Assembly: GCA_964017125.1 (NCBI GenBank) | Contig: OZ024902.1 | Span: 50,128,470 to 50,192,469, forward strand | Source: Flabesymbios commensalis | Lineage: Eukaryota; Annelida; Polychaeta; Terebellida; Flabelligeridae | Direction: 5' to 3' | Length of the DNA stretch: 64,000 nucleotides | Shown here: positions 35,155 to 46,372 of the stretch, one piece after another | Position numbering within the stretch: position 1 is the first letter of the stretch | Layout: the number at the start of each line of letters is the position of its first letter | Program-made: the position numbers and the translations under genes | Notes under the pieces: generated by a model | What the model was told of the DNA's origin: nothing | Seen by the model: the letters and a program-made list of their open reading frames with translations, nothing else | Database searches by the model: none

Positions 35155-35442
35155 AGGTCAAGACTGTCTTGACCCTAGAGTATTTTAGCTTAGCTGATAC
35201 CTGTTTGTGAACAGGAACGATAATTACAATACAATAACATTATGATTTGTAAAACGCATATCAGTAATAGCAAGAATATATTACCATGTATTCTTGGTAA
35301 TAGTGATAATACAGAGCGAGTGTTCATGATATTTGATGTACAAATTACTAAAGTCACTTCAGTTTATCGCGATCGAGTTTAAGTGCCTCACCAAGTTTAT
35401 TTTTTCCTGACAACTTCGTAGGATCCGCTGCAGCATCGTCAT

Positions 35443-36689
35443 TTAAACAACACCAGCTCCCCAAAAACGCTCACGAATCCCAGCAATAACAATTCGTTTG
35501 TCACCCGTGTCAAGTAATGTTTTTTTAAATCTTCAGATTGATCGGATTTGGCTTCGATCAGTTCACACATAATATCGAAACATAGATCACTCCACTTGTC
35601 CTCAGAAAAATCTGTCACTTTACGCCCCAACACACGGCACAGATACGGGTCTGCTTGGTTTCTAACTTCTACGGCCGTTGCTGAATCACCAAATAATAGA
35701 GCTTTCAGATGCTGTAGTCCCTGTTCAAGAGTTTTATAAATCGTATGATTCACCTTGAAAGTGGATTCGTGAAATGCTGAGAAAATTGAAGGTTTTCCCC
35801 ACGTAATAACACAGTCTTCTTTTATCTTCACACACAATTTTGCTTGGTTTATATCTTCGGGTAGGGAGTTTAAAGTGCCAATAGTGTACAGCTCGCCATC
35901 AACATACAGTTTGTCAACACTGACCTTTGCTCGGTAACCCTTTTCTTTCGCGTGGTACATTGACTGCAATAACAGACGTCGTTTCTTCTCGATTTCTTTT
36001 GACCAGTCTTGGGTGATCGAAAACGGTTTCTTTAAGGCAGATTTTTTGGATAAAATCGTCTGTATATCTCCAAACCAGTGAAATTTAGCTATAATCGGTC
36101 TGTTACTTCCAGGCTGTTTTACTCCTTTACGATGGCAGCGCACAATTTTTATATCACTATAGTCTGGAACTTCGATATCTTCTAACATAGATAAAACTAG
36201 TTTTTTTTAGAGTCATTTTCAGTTTCTTGTGTATTTTCTTGTATTCCAAAAAATAACAAATTATCTCTTCTTGTTTGACACTCCTGATATATTACACGTT
36301 CTTCTAAAGTTTTATTTTTTTGTTCAGCCATTTTTAGACGACATTCTAAATCAGTGCAATGTTCTTTCAGTTTAATTATCGAGACTGAATTAACCCCAGT
36401 TGAAGCAAAGGCTTGGGTCGCGGTATCGTGTGCATAATCTAGAGAGTGATTAATACTCAGCTCTAGCTCTTCAAATCTTTTGTTCAGCGAACTATACTTG
36501 TGCCCAGTCAGGCGCGCCATTTGGCAATTCAATCGGTTTCTGTATTGTTATACATGGTGATTTGGTACGCTGACCATTCTCTGAAATTGGGCTGAAATCC
36601 ATTTCTGTGTTTGATCTTTTATCTCTTCTTGTCTTTTCAGAATCCGTCATTTTTCTATCAGCGTGAATCTTGAACCATCCATGTACCAA
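35443..36689 (-). CDS. LINE ORF1: L1-like RNA-binding protein fused to a NADAR (YbiA-like) domain
   Basis: The N-terminus is charged (MTDSEKTRRDKR, SISxNGQRTKSP-like). A coiled-coil stretch follows (KRFEELELSINHSLDYA, LKEHCTDLECRLKMAEQ), then an RRM-like part (RRDNLLFFGIQE, IKIVRCHRKG, RPIIAKFHWFGDI) and a basic C-terminal domain (KPFSITQDWSKEIEKKRR, KLYVDGELYTI), as in L1-type ORF1 proteins. After these comes a NADAR domain: IFSAFHESTF, TLEQGLQHLKALLFGD, ADPYLCRVLGRKV, KWSDLCFDIM, then LLDTGDKRIVIAG and RFWGAG just before the stop. The conserved Glu of the (S/T)xEQ motif and the WGxG end are present. NADAR enzymes remove ADP-ribose from guanosine bases or process ADP-ribose compounds. Shifts lie at an A8 run (36203-36210), an A7 run (35520-35526) and near 36500. 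Confidence 0.82.
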
Positions 36690-36767
36690 ATTGGTTTAAA
36701 AATAAAAATATTACCGATATATTTCCTATCAAAAATCAAAAATTATCGTCCAGCCACTCTCACACGT

Positions 36768-37736
36768 TGAAAAATCCTTTGGACTGCGAGTCCAATTAAA
36801 AGTCCACGGATTTAACAATCTAACGCATTCCAGATTCACCAGCATCGCTGGATTTGATAACGGGCTTGTATATAATGACAACGAATTATTGTGCTGGGTC
36901 TCATGGTCAGGATCATCTTCTCACCTCTTTATTAATGCAATTACATCATGGTCATAACATGGTCACAGACAATAGTCAGTCCTTACTCTATGGTGGTTCG
37001 CGCATCTCTCTCAGAGCTCTTTCGCTCTTTTTCTCTGGCTGTCTCTATGTTATAAATTCTGCGCCTGCGCACTGGCAGACTTCTCCGAGTATAACATAGA
37101 ATAACAGTGCCATCCTCTAGCCTTGTTCACACAAGTAACTTAGCTAACAAGAGACACTGAGCCAATGCTAGCTCAATGTTGGTCCGACGTCTTGGACAGT
37201 GGACCAACCACAAAACAGCATTATTTGGTCTAGCTGCTCACAATCATCCCTGCCACCTTTTTACCTCTGAAGGTGGGGTCTCAGAGATACGTTTGCATGA
37301 CCACTATCGACCCTTATATTTATTATCTAATTACTACTCACAACTATATACTCAATTAAATAATGAGGATTACATAATATGTGTATTATCAGTGGGCAGA
37401 CCTGTAGCTTCCGACGACACGTTGTAGACCTTGGGCATGGCCTTCCATTCGTGCACTGGATCCACTAATGTCTGTTTGGCAGAACATCCTCGCTATCACT
37501 GCTATAATGAGGTATGTTCGCACCTGTCCTAGTGGCAACGCTGGCACAACGCCGGCCCAATGCGCTCAACTCTGGCATTGCTGACCCAACGTCGGCCCAA
37601 CTTAATACATAAATACAATGGTTTAATAATAACTGTTTCCGTTATACATTCAGCTAATATAACACACTGCTCAACTCAAATAATTCAACTGCATTCTAAA
37701 ACTATTATTATTGTTACTACAGGTCAATAGTTTACA
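36768..37736. repeat. Left long terminal repeat
   Basis: It starts TGAAAAATCCTTTGG and ends TCAATAGTTTACA. It contains two worn pieces of the hairpin module (37142-37206, 37535-37600) and a promoter-like TATAAATTCTGCGC stretch at about 37049. Confidence 0.78.
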
Positions 37737-37756
37737 CACGCCCCCCCCCCCCCCTT

Positions 37757-38930
37757 AAAGTTCAAATCCCATTTTAACTCATATCAAAGAAGGTTGTTCC
37801 GTGTGATTAACCCGACAGTAGATATAATAGGCCACACATCTAGTTACTACATTTCTCACATATATTGATTATACGTCACACACATATTAAGAAGAGTTCA
37901 CACGTACATTGATTAGTGTCCATAGGTATATAGTTGACAGGTTAGGCCTACACCTCTATTCAGGTCACACTCTCATTGACCACGCTTCTCCCTAGGAAAT
38001 ACTTACTCATACAGAGTGTCTGTAACCGGTAAATTCTATGACCTCCATACCCAGATACCAGCTAATTCGCTCTAAGAAACACCATAGCCACCACGGTGGG
38101 GGCGCCCTACACCGAGCAGGTGGACCATGGTGTCTCTCATATTTGAGAAATTTGTAAAACGAGAATTTTAGGTAATTCCGTCCAATTAGACTTATAAATT
38201 AATATGGCTTCCAACTATACAAGCGCGACTAAGTCTGAATATTATTGAGAGATACTGGCGCTATAGAAGTCATTATCATATATAGTTCACCGCATAATTT
38301 CAGTTGTAAAGGTTTAATTTTGGACCACAGATAATCAAACAGGTAAAGTATAATTTGGGTTTTGGACACCTCTAATTGTCCATGCTTCGCTGGTTATGTG
38401 GTGTGTCTTATGTCTGTCTGTCAGGACAGTCATAACGGTGTAATCATTGTCACAAGTCAAAATAACAATCAGTTCGTCAACCATTTCGTTGACGAGATAA
38501 TGTGCTGCTGTCTCAGCACATCACACTGACGGCACACGTCTGTCGTCATTATCTAACTAAATCCACACAGCGATCCACAATAAAATATCTAGCACATTAT
38601 ATAAGGCAAAGTATATAATATAACAATGTATACATGGTCACGCCATGTATAAGTGCGTGCACGTCATTTGCTAGCGGCGGCGTCGTGCTTATAATAATAG
38701 CTCAGCCTGTCCGACACGCGTCCATGCATGTGCTTGTCAGCGCCGTTCACGGCATCTGACCAGCGGTATCAAGAGCGGCTCTCCTGCCACGCGCTAACCA
38801 GCGCTATCCCTGGCTTATCCTAGCTTGTACTGGCTCCTTACAGAAACCCTAACCCCCACAAACCACGGCGTTGGCTCAACGCCTCGGCTACCATGCAACG
38901 CCTGATCTTTAGATGCGCTGTGGTACCCGT
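37757..38930. other. Interior of the LTR-type element, left part
   Basis: A poly-C run follows the left repeat. The rest has no protein motif. A small hairpin-like pair (CGTCAACC..GTTGACG) occurs at about 38475. Nothing else can be assigned. Confidence 0.4.
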
Positions 38931-38933
38931 TAG

Positions 38934-39345
38934 CCTCCGGTACAACAGCCCCGCTGTACCACCTGCAGGTTGCAGTGCAGCACCTAAGAATCGTGACCGA
39001 GACAGCCCAGGAGCAGAGAAAGCGCTTATCTCTCCATGAACCATGTCTATAGGCCACCTTCTCTTGTACATAGATGCACCATATTCATACCAATCAACCT
39101 CCGGTACAACATCCCCGTTGTACCACCTGCAGGTACCAGTGCAGCACCTAAGAATCGTGACTGAGACAGCCCAGGAGCAGACAAAGCGCTTATCTCTCCA
39201 TGAACCATGTCTTTAGGCCACCTTCTCTTGTACAAAGATGCACCATATTCATACCAATCAACCTCCGGTACAACATCCCCGTTGTACCACCTGCAGGTAC
39301 CAGGGCAGCACCTAAGGATCGTGACCGAGACGGGCAAAGAACCAG
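38934..39345. repeat. 164 bp tandem repeat, about 2.5 copies
   Basis: CCTCCGGTACAAC begins at 38934, 39098 and 39262, exactly 164 bases apart. Units share TGTACCACCTGCAGGT, GCAGCACCTAAG and CATGAACCATGTCT. The short open frames on both strands are shadows of this repeat. Confidence 0.92.
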
Positions 39346-39984
39346 TACGTATCTCCCCATGAGCACTGTCCATAGCTCACGTCGTCGCAAGCACTGATGC
39401 ACTATGTACGTTCCCAGCACATTAGAGTATCACGACCCTGACCCGTACCACTCAGGTCTGGGGTCGCCTCCCGTGTGGCGCCTGTACTGCCTTGTGCATC
39501 AAACACCACAAGCGACCCACATTCTATTCTAATCATAGACATAGAATAATTAGTTTACCAACTAATACACGTCTCTGGCTTACTGGTGAGGTGAACATTT
39601 TAAAAATAATTTTACTCAATTTATCTGCAACAATTCAATGGATTAGCCACGACAGTTGTATGTAACAGTACATTAAATTCACCACAGTAATTTGGTCTGG
39701 AACAGTCTCTTGAATTCTTCTCAACTACAGTTCTCAATAGATAAATTATTTCAAGTAACTTACTATTGGTTAAGTAATTTAAAATCGTATTTAAATATCC
39801 GTGCCAAACAGTTTATTTAACTTGACCCGTGAAGCTCAATAAGCCACACCTCACCCGCGGATCGGAGTGCCCATTGTTGGCTCAAGGTCGTTTAAACTGT
39901 TAACCACATCTGACCCAATTGTAACTCAATTTTCACGAAACTATCAATGCTACTTATCTAGCAAATGTCTTTTGATGTCTTTAG

Positions 39985-40155
39985 GTAACAGTGTCAACAA
40001 ACCTAATTTTGACCCTATTTTGATAAAATTGTCCTTAAATTTTAACTCAATTCTCATAAAATTGTCACCCAATTTTGACTCATTTTTTATAGAATTACCT
40101 CTTAATTGGTACAAAATTGTCAGTCAAATTTTACAAAATTGTCACTCAAGTTGTA
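39985..40155 (+). repeat. Short degenerate repeats (AAAATTGTC / AATTTTGACTCA)
   Basis: About six loose repeats of 25-30 bases alternate ATTTTGACTC and ATAAAATTGTC. They make a low-complexity stretch inside the LTR-type element. Confidence 0.7.
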
Positions 40156-41420
40156 TAACATTGTTACTGATACCTATTTTGTGAATTTCTGTTATAACGT
40201 CATCATTGTATATTGCACCATTCACTATCCGGATGGGGGGGGGGGGGTGTCTAACACAACTGCCACAGGGGTGTGGTCACTAAAAGGGGTTTGGAGCACA
40301 AACACGACATGAGCACGGAGGTTGTGTAGCACAATCACGTGAGGGGCGTTCACGCACTCGTTTATCCAATGGCTTAGCAGAGATTCCTGGGCGTTCCGCC
40401 TTCTTCAGCCAAGCCCAATGGTCTGAGTCGTGATTAGTCCTTGTGTGAATAATTATGCTAATTACACAGTGGTATAGAATATCGGGAGTGGGGTCCTCAT
40501 CTCCCTGTAATTCGACTCCTGGGTTCCCTCTCAGCCGGCAATGTTGGGTCAAGCTGAGTGTAGCATATACGATGTCTGTTGACTCATCAGCGGCAGGGTA
40601 TCATTTTGGGTTTTGGTTTTGGCAAAGTTGGAACAGCTGCCAAAATGTTGTCTCTACTCGGCCACAAGTGTGAATCGTCAGTTTTGTTTTATCTGCTTGA
40701 GGCTGACTCATCTTGTTGAAAATTTCCGATTTTCAGCGTTCTGCCTGCCTGCATTCAGAAAAACTACATGTATCACTCTCTGCAGTGATATCATATCATT
40801 GTTCACCTCCCTCGCTTCAGACATCGGTACCACTATGGGCCAATGCTGCCTCTGGCCAAGTACATCTATCTACGTCTGAGGTGATATCTAGCTATGTCCG
40901 AAATTCACAAGTCGTAGGCAAAATAAACTGTTACGAGTATACCAGAGCCCAATACTCGAATCATGCTCCCCACGTTGACGTTCACTGACATGCGCGACAT
41001 TCGCTGACATGGAAGTCCATGCATGCTTCTTACTCCTACGACTTCTACTGCTGACAGTTTATCTGCCTGACTTGCCAAATCATATTGAAAGAATCGCAGC
41101 CGATCCGTAGCAAGATCAACTGGGAGAGACATAATTCCTTCATTCGAAATAAGTGGCAGCAGGGAGTTGCCATCAAAATCTGTAATCCGTTACTTTATTG
41201 GTTCCTTGTTTTCGTTTGTTCTTTCTTCCTTCATTTCTAACTCCCATGCGCTGCCCGAAACTAGCCCAGCCAGCTGTAGAATGTTGAAGCTGGTCAAGTT
41301 CCAGCCTGAGCTATGTTATACCACGTACAGTCATTTTTCGTGCCTCTTGAGTTGCTGGTCATCCTCACGAGGCAATAATAATCATGTTGGTTAGCTAATG
41401 AAAAGCTTATGTTCCAGCTT
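40156..41420. other. Interior of the LTR-type element, right part
   Basis: A poly-G run lies near 40230. Several short open frames occur on both strands. None shows a protease, RT, integrase, capsid or host-gene motif. Confidence 0.4.
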
Positions 41421-41429
41421 ATTCATTTT

Positions 41430-41575
41430 ACGTACCTCCTGAGGTGATGACACTCCTCCTGAGGTGAGAATGATCCTGATAGCACTGTCAATAAAAGTGT
41501 AGTTCGCCAATTAAGCTGATTGCCTAGCTTAATCATTGCTTGTACCTCTGAGGTGATGACACTCCTCCTGAGGTA
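41430..41575. repeat. CCTCCTGAGGTGATGACACT repeats near the right LTR
   Basis: The phrase GAGGTGATGACACTCCTCCT occurs at about 41445 and 41550, with extra CTCCTGAGGT copies. The phrase CTCGCCAATGAAAAA also occurs twice right at the boundary with the right repeat (41594-41632). Confidence 0.7.
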
Positions 41576-41626
41576 CTTATCCTGAAGCAACTGCTCGCCA
41601 ATGAAAAAACCTGGCAAGCTCGCCAA

Positions 41627-42593
41627 TGAAAAATCCTTTGGACTGCGAGTCCAATTAAAAGTCCACGGATTTAACAATCTAACGCATTCCAGATTCACCA
41701 GCATCGCTGGATTTGATAACGGGCTTGTTATAATGACAACGAATTCTTGTGCTGGGTCTCATGGTCAGGATCATCTTCTCACCTCTTTATTAATGCAATT
41801 ACATCATGGTCATAACATGCTCACATACAATAGTCAGTCCTTACTCTATGGTGGTTCGCGCATCTCTCTCAGAGCTCTTTCGCTCTTTTTCTCTGGCTGT
41901 CTCTATGTTATAAATTCTGCGCCTGCGCACTGGCAGACTTCTCCGAGTATAACATAGAATAACTGTGCCATCCTCTAGCCTTGTTCACACAAGTAACTTA
42001 GCTAACAAGAGACACTGAGCCAATGCTAGCCCAATCTTGGTCCGACGTCTTGGACAGTGGACCAACCACAAAACAGCATTATGTGGTCTAGCTGCTCACA
42101 ATCATCCCTGCCACCTTTCTACCTCTGAAGGTGGGGTCTCAGAGATACGTTTGCATGACCACTATCGACCCTTTTATTTGAATCTAATTACTACTCACAA
42201 CTATATACTCAATTAAATAATAAGGATTACATACTATATGTATTATCAGTGGGCAGACTTGTAGCTTCCGACGACACGTTGTAGACCTTGGTCATGGCCT
42301 TCCATTCGTGCACTGGATCCACTAATGTCTGTCTGGCAGAACATCCTCGCTATCACTGCTATAATGAGGTATGTTCGCACCTGTCCTAGTGATAACGCTG
42401 GCACAACGCCGGCCCAATGCGCTCAACTCTGGCATTGCTGACCCAACGTCGGCCCAACTTAATACATAAATACAATGGTTTAATAATAACTGTTTCCGTT
42501 ATACATTCAGCTAATATAACACACTGCTCAACTCAAATAATTCAACTGCATTCTAAAACTATTATTATTGTTACTACAGGTCAATAGTTTACA
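41627..42593. repeat. Right long terminal repeat
   Basis: This copy is nearly identical to 36768-37736, with the same TG start and CA end. ACGT follows directly and matches the four bases before the left repeat. Confidence 0.78.
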
Positions 42594-42597
42594 ACGT

Positions 42598-43580
42598 GTA
42601 GCCTATCACACCACCATTTTGATTACAAACGTTAATGTATAATAATCTGATAGTACTATCACTGGGGTATGTGTCACTATGCCTTTTTCACAAGTTTTCC
42701 TACTATAACAAATGTTTATCTTGATCTACAGCTATCGATCCACATTTATACCAGTTATATTTAAAGTTTGAAAGTGTTGGTATTCCGTCCTTGCCATTAT
42801 TAATGTTCAAACACGGACGGTAGGTATCTGTCCTTGTTTGAACATGTATTCTGTCGTTGTTACAAACGTACAGGTTATAAACCTCCAGAAAAAAATACGT
42901 CTGTCCATGTTACAAACGTAATTTTACAATATTCTGTCTCATGTGTTGGAGCTATTATACATGCAATTATCTTTTCATTTATATTTTGAAAACTAGCCAT
43001 TATATGGTAATCCATATCCAGTGAAAATAATCACTATAGTTGATATTTATTTTTGGTCAATTGTGTTACCGGTACCCATATGTACACCTATACCATGGAA
43101 GTGTCCATATATACTGTGTGTAACGAGGCACGTCAGGCCCACTGATTCATACAAAACAAATAATGTGAGGTGTTTTTTTATTTGTGGTTGAAATTATTTT
43201 ACAGATTGTTAATCGTAACGGTACTTAGTTAATAACAGTTTTTTAAAGGTAAATAATCACTAAATAACTACGAAAAGATCACTATAATTTGATTCTGAAG
43301 ACAGGTTGACGCCAATTCAAATAAACAAAATAATATAAATACAACCAAACTACATATGTAAATACCAGGTTTTAGGTCAGCGGGAACAATCTAAATTCGG
43401 CTCTCCCAATCTTCCAATATGCGTTATATTTGATACAGTACTCTAAATTTTTCAAACGTGTAACAAAATATTGGGTGAAAATTGACATAAAATGAATTTA
43501 ATTTGACTCTGAAAATCTTATCAGTTTTAGTTTTTGTAGACAGTGATCATATTACGATGTCATACAACAACGCTTATTTC
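42598..43580. other. Flank of the LTR-type element, nothing recognised
   Basis: This should be the pre-insertion neighbour of position 36763. It shows repeated CTGTCC(T/A)TGTT and GTTACAAACGTA words at 42830-42935. It is not visibly coding, and I cannot show that the LINE continues here. Confidence 0.4.
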
Positions 43581-43585
43581 AATGA

Positions 43586-43755
43586 AACAACAAAAGGGCG
43601 AAACTACGATACTGCGAAACAACGAGACTGCGAAACAATGAAAGGCCGATGCGAAAGTACGAAATGGCGATGCGAAACAGCGAAAGTACGAAACAACGAA
43701 AGTGCGAAACTACGAATGGGCGATGCGAAAGATCGAGAGCGAAAGTGCGATATGG
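43586..43755 (+). repeat. Degenerate ~10 bp repeat GCGAAANNAC
   Basis: Some sixteen loose copies of CGAAAC/GCGAAAGTAC follow each other. The open plus frame across them (KGRCESTKWRCETAK-like) is a product of the repeat. Confidence 0.82.
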
Positions 43756-43974
43756 CCCTATCCGTACACCATAACATCCATTATGTGATTTAAAGTTGAG
43801 AACCGGGATGAAGTGAATTAGATTTGTATTTATTGGATATGTTATGAAAAAGCAAAATCAATCGCTCATTCGATTAAAAAAATTGCTCGTGTATACTTGT
43901 TTCATCCCAGAACAATGCATTAATTAAAGACGATAGTAAGATAATTTCAGACTGCTATGCTACATATTATGCTC

Positions 43975-44345
43975 ATTCATTCATTCATTCATTCATTCAT
44001 TCATTCATTCATTCATTCATTCATTCATTCATTCATTCATTCATTCATTCATTCATTCATTCATTCATTCATTCATTCATTCATTCATTCATTCATCTAT
44101 TCATTCATCCATTCATTTAATATTTTATTCATTTATTCACTCGTTCATTCGCTTGTTCGTTCGTTTGTTCGTTCATTCGCTCGTTCATTCGTCGTTTGTT
44201 CATTCATTCATTCATTCATTCATTTATTCATTCATTCATTCATTCATTCATTCATTTATTCATTCATTCATTAAAACTTGTATTTATTTATTATTTCACT
44301 CGTTCATTCTTTCATTCATTTTTTTTATTCATTCATTTATCTATT
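43975..44345 (+). repeat. ATTC microsatellite
   Basis: A pure (ATTC)n run to about 44097 is followed by mutated copies to 44345. The repeated IHSF peptides in its frames are artefacts. Confidence 0.95.
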
Positions 44346-44624
44346 AGTCATTTTTATTCGCGTATGCTTTATTTGTTTGCTCGCTTGATATACACATCAC
44401 ATCTATACATGTAAGCACGGAACAGTGCTTCTGTTGTAAAACTATTACGTTATTCAACAAATACATAAGATATTGCAAACTAATTATTGAAAAATAAAAA
44501 AAATCAGTCTATGAAAAAAATACTAATTCTTAAAAAACTCAAAAAAGATAATATACTACATCCGACCAATGAAAAAGTGACTCAGTCTGTCTAAGTAATA
44601 TGACGACTGAGAATAATTGTCGGG

Positions 44625-44842
44625 ATTGTGACATTTGTCATTGGTAATCATGGTAATGTTGTGAAATTTGTCGTTGGCTGTGACATTTGTCGAAGCAACG
44701 TTGTGACATTAAATGTCGTTGGCTGTGACATTTGTCGAGGCAAAGTTCTGATATTTGTCGTTCGCTGTGGCATTTGTCGAGGGATGTTCTGACATTTGTC
44801 GGGGGCTGTGACATTCAGTGGGATTTTGACATTTGTCGGCAC
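44625..44842 (-). repeat. Minisatellite with GTGACATTTGTCG
   Basis: About eight diverged copies of a unit near 30 bases containing GACATTTGTCG and GGCTGTG. The minus-strand frame across it shows degenerate TLPRQMSQPTT repeats, which reflect the DNA repeat. Confidence 0.8.
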
Positions 44843-44859
44843 AACACACGTAGGCCTAT

Positions 44860-45956
44860 ACTGTGTCATACAGTAGACCAGTAACGTTAGAACAGTGGTC
44901 GGAAGTGAATATTTGTGAGAATTTGAACTGCGCCATGGAATAGTTGTTACAAACTCTGGTGCTGCCATTTTGCTTTGACGATTAGTAATACATGTTATGA
45001 TTGAATATAAGTTATTAGGTCTACATTGCCTACCAAGCATAGGCCTACAGTAAACAGTGGATTGGATCATCAATATACCCAATTTCGAAAGCAAGATAGT
45101 GCGATGTATAGTTGGAAGCTTTTATTCAATGATTAATAAATATAGTGTATGTATACCTTTTTGACATGTTTCCAATTGGAAAGTCAAACAAAACATGTTT
45201 GCTCCGCGTACATATTTAAAAAAAATGTTACCGGCGAGAAAATGGTATTACAATCCATCAACATAAGGGCGTTGTGAGCTTGGACTTGAGATATGATTGT
45301 GCTTGAGTAATTTGTATTCACTTTGACGTGGGAATTGCGTTAGCAATTGCGTTAGCAATTCAAGCGTCAAAGTGAATATAAAACATACTGAATAAATACT
45401 TTACTGAGCTCGGAGAAATACCTGTGAGCTTGTATAAGCCGTTATCTTCAGCTCACTGCTTTTAGAGCGGGGCTTTTATGACGTGCTGTATCTATCAGTG
45501 TTTATAGTTCATAACCAGCGGAGCGCTACTTTCGTTACAAGCGCCAAAACGCAATGCGTAATGTAACGCGATGCGATCTTTGTGTAGTTGTCAGTCCTAT
45601 GTACGGTCCGCCTAAGCTCAGGGGAGGATTATACCTATACAGTCAAACTGGACGATTACTGTCAGAGATTTCGTGTCGTGAGATTTTTAGTGACTGAGAA
45701 ACCTTCCTGACTCTGACTCCAAGATTAATCGGCATAAACAAAACGGAGACTGACGCTATCCTGATCAGCGCCGGCGTGCGAGCCAGCTGGACTAAATATA
45801 TATATTATTATTTCACAATTAGAATATAGTTGTTCATCCTGTGATCCTTGATCATAAGCACATTGATTGGGTACATCCACGCACATGCTCCCACATGCTG
45901 ATAACATGTTGTTATTCTCCAACCAAAAGAAAGTGTAGGATTACGCGCGTAGCATT
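44860..45956 (+). other. Upstream region of the second host gene
   Basis: No earlier exon is seen. A long hairpin (45316-45381) and CG-rich words lie within the last 650 bases. TATATATATTATTA at about 45797 is TATA-like, but 160 bases from the start codon. No promoter can be fixed. Confidence 0.35.
45316..45381. repeat. Long perfect-armed hairpin
   Basis: ATTCACTTTGACG and CGTCAAAGTGAAT form the arms. The middle repeats AATTGCGTTAGC and is itself partly palindromic. It lies about 580 bases upstream of the signal-peptide exon. Confidence 0.8.
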
Positions 45957-46032
45957 ATGAGGAAACTAACTGTACATGTTGTGGTCGTGGATATCATTCT
46001 CGTTTCCTCTCTTCTTTCTTCCGGTATACAAG
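45957..46032 (+). CDS. Second host gene, first coding exon: signal peptide
   Basis: ATG at 45957 opens MRKLTVHVVVVDIILVSSLL, then SSGIQ. This is a short basic start, a hydrophobic core and small residues near a likely cleavage site, so it looks like a secretory signal. The exon ends with one extra base before GTGAGG. The next supported exon (56256) begins with two bases, so the phases fit and the junction gives Ala-Gly-Asp-Cys. The protein is therefore probably secreted or a type I membrane receptor. The 10.2 kb intron is filled with repeats. Confidence 0.7.
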
Positions 46033-46372
46033 GTGAGGTATATGTACATAAACATATTACATAGATCTAGTATTGGCATAACGGCTGTTTAATCTTATCA
46101 AGTAAATATCATTTTACTATTTATTCGTGTGTACATTATTCTCAACCAGACAGTTTTATTTGTAACATATTGTAACTTTCGACTAAATTTATTTCGGATT
46201 TTCAAAACATATCTCCCAGATATTATTGAAATCATATAATAAAAACTTTTAAGAAACAAAGCATCTATTAAAAAACGTACTGTGCCCAGGATCAACTTTT
46301 AAAAAACGTACTGTGCCCAGGATCAACCCCTGCAGTACTCTGCAGTAAACCATTCTGGACTACGCTCACTAA

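Larger units (their letters stand above)
31235..36767 (-). mobile_element. Near full-length LINE (Jockey/CR1 superfamily type) with NADAR-bearing ORF1
   Basis: Minus strand, 5' to 3': a short leader, ORF1 (36689-35443), a 700-base spacer, ORF2 with endonuclease and RT (34739-31805), then a 3' region. The 3' end may be the TTCTGAG repeats at 31235-31256, because CR1/L2-type LINEs often end in short ATTCTG-like repeats. The GC-rich block 31420-31600 would then be its 3' untranslated region; alternatively it is a separate SINE-like insert. The 5' end is cut at 36767 by the direct-repeat element. The element is inactive as read: it has several one-base shifts, one in-frame stop in the RT and a deletion after the FADD motif. 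Confidence 0.82.
36768..42593. mobile_element. LTR-type element without recognisable coding region
   Basis: Two direct repeats of 969 and 967 bases (36768-37736, 41627-42593) begin TG and end CA. The whole is flanked by the four-base duplication ACGT (36764-36767, 42594-42597). That is the signature of an LTR element. The 3.9 kb interior shows no gag, protease, reverse transcriptase or integrase, and no clear primer site or polypurine tract, so it resembles a large non-autonomous derivative. By eye the repeats differ at about 20-25 places, so the insertion is fairly recent but not new. The family is unknown. It abuts the 5' end of the neighbouring LINE and so inserted into or beside it. Confidence 0.72.

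Noticed and set aside
38815-39420. Overlapping similar frames on both strands
   Set aside because: They are shadows of the 164 bp tandem repeat.
36768-42593. Simple segmental duplication to explain the 0.97 kb repeats
   Set aside because: TG..CA ends and the ACGT duplication at the outer borders fit an LTR-type insertion better, though it is not excluded.
43957-44414. Open frames with repeated HSFIHSF
   Set aside because: They come from the ATTC microsatellite.
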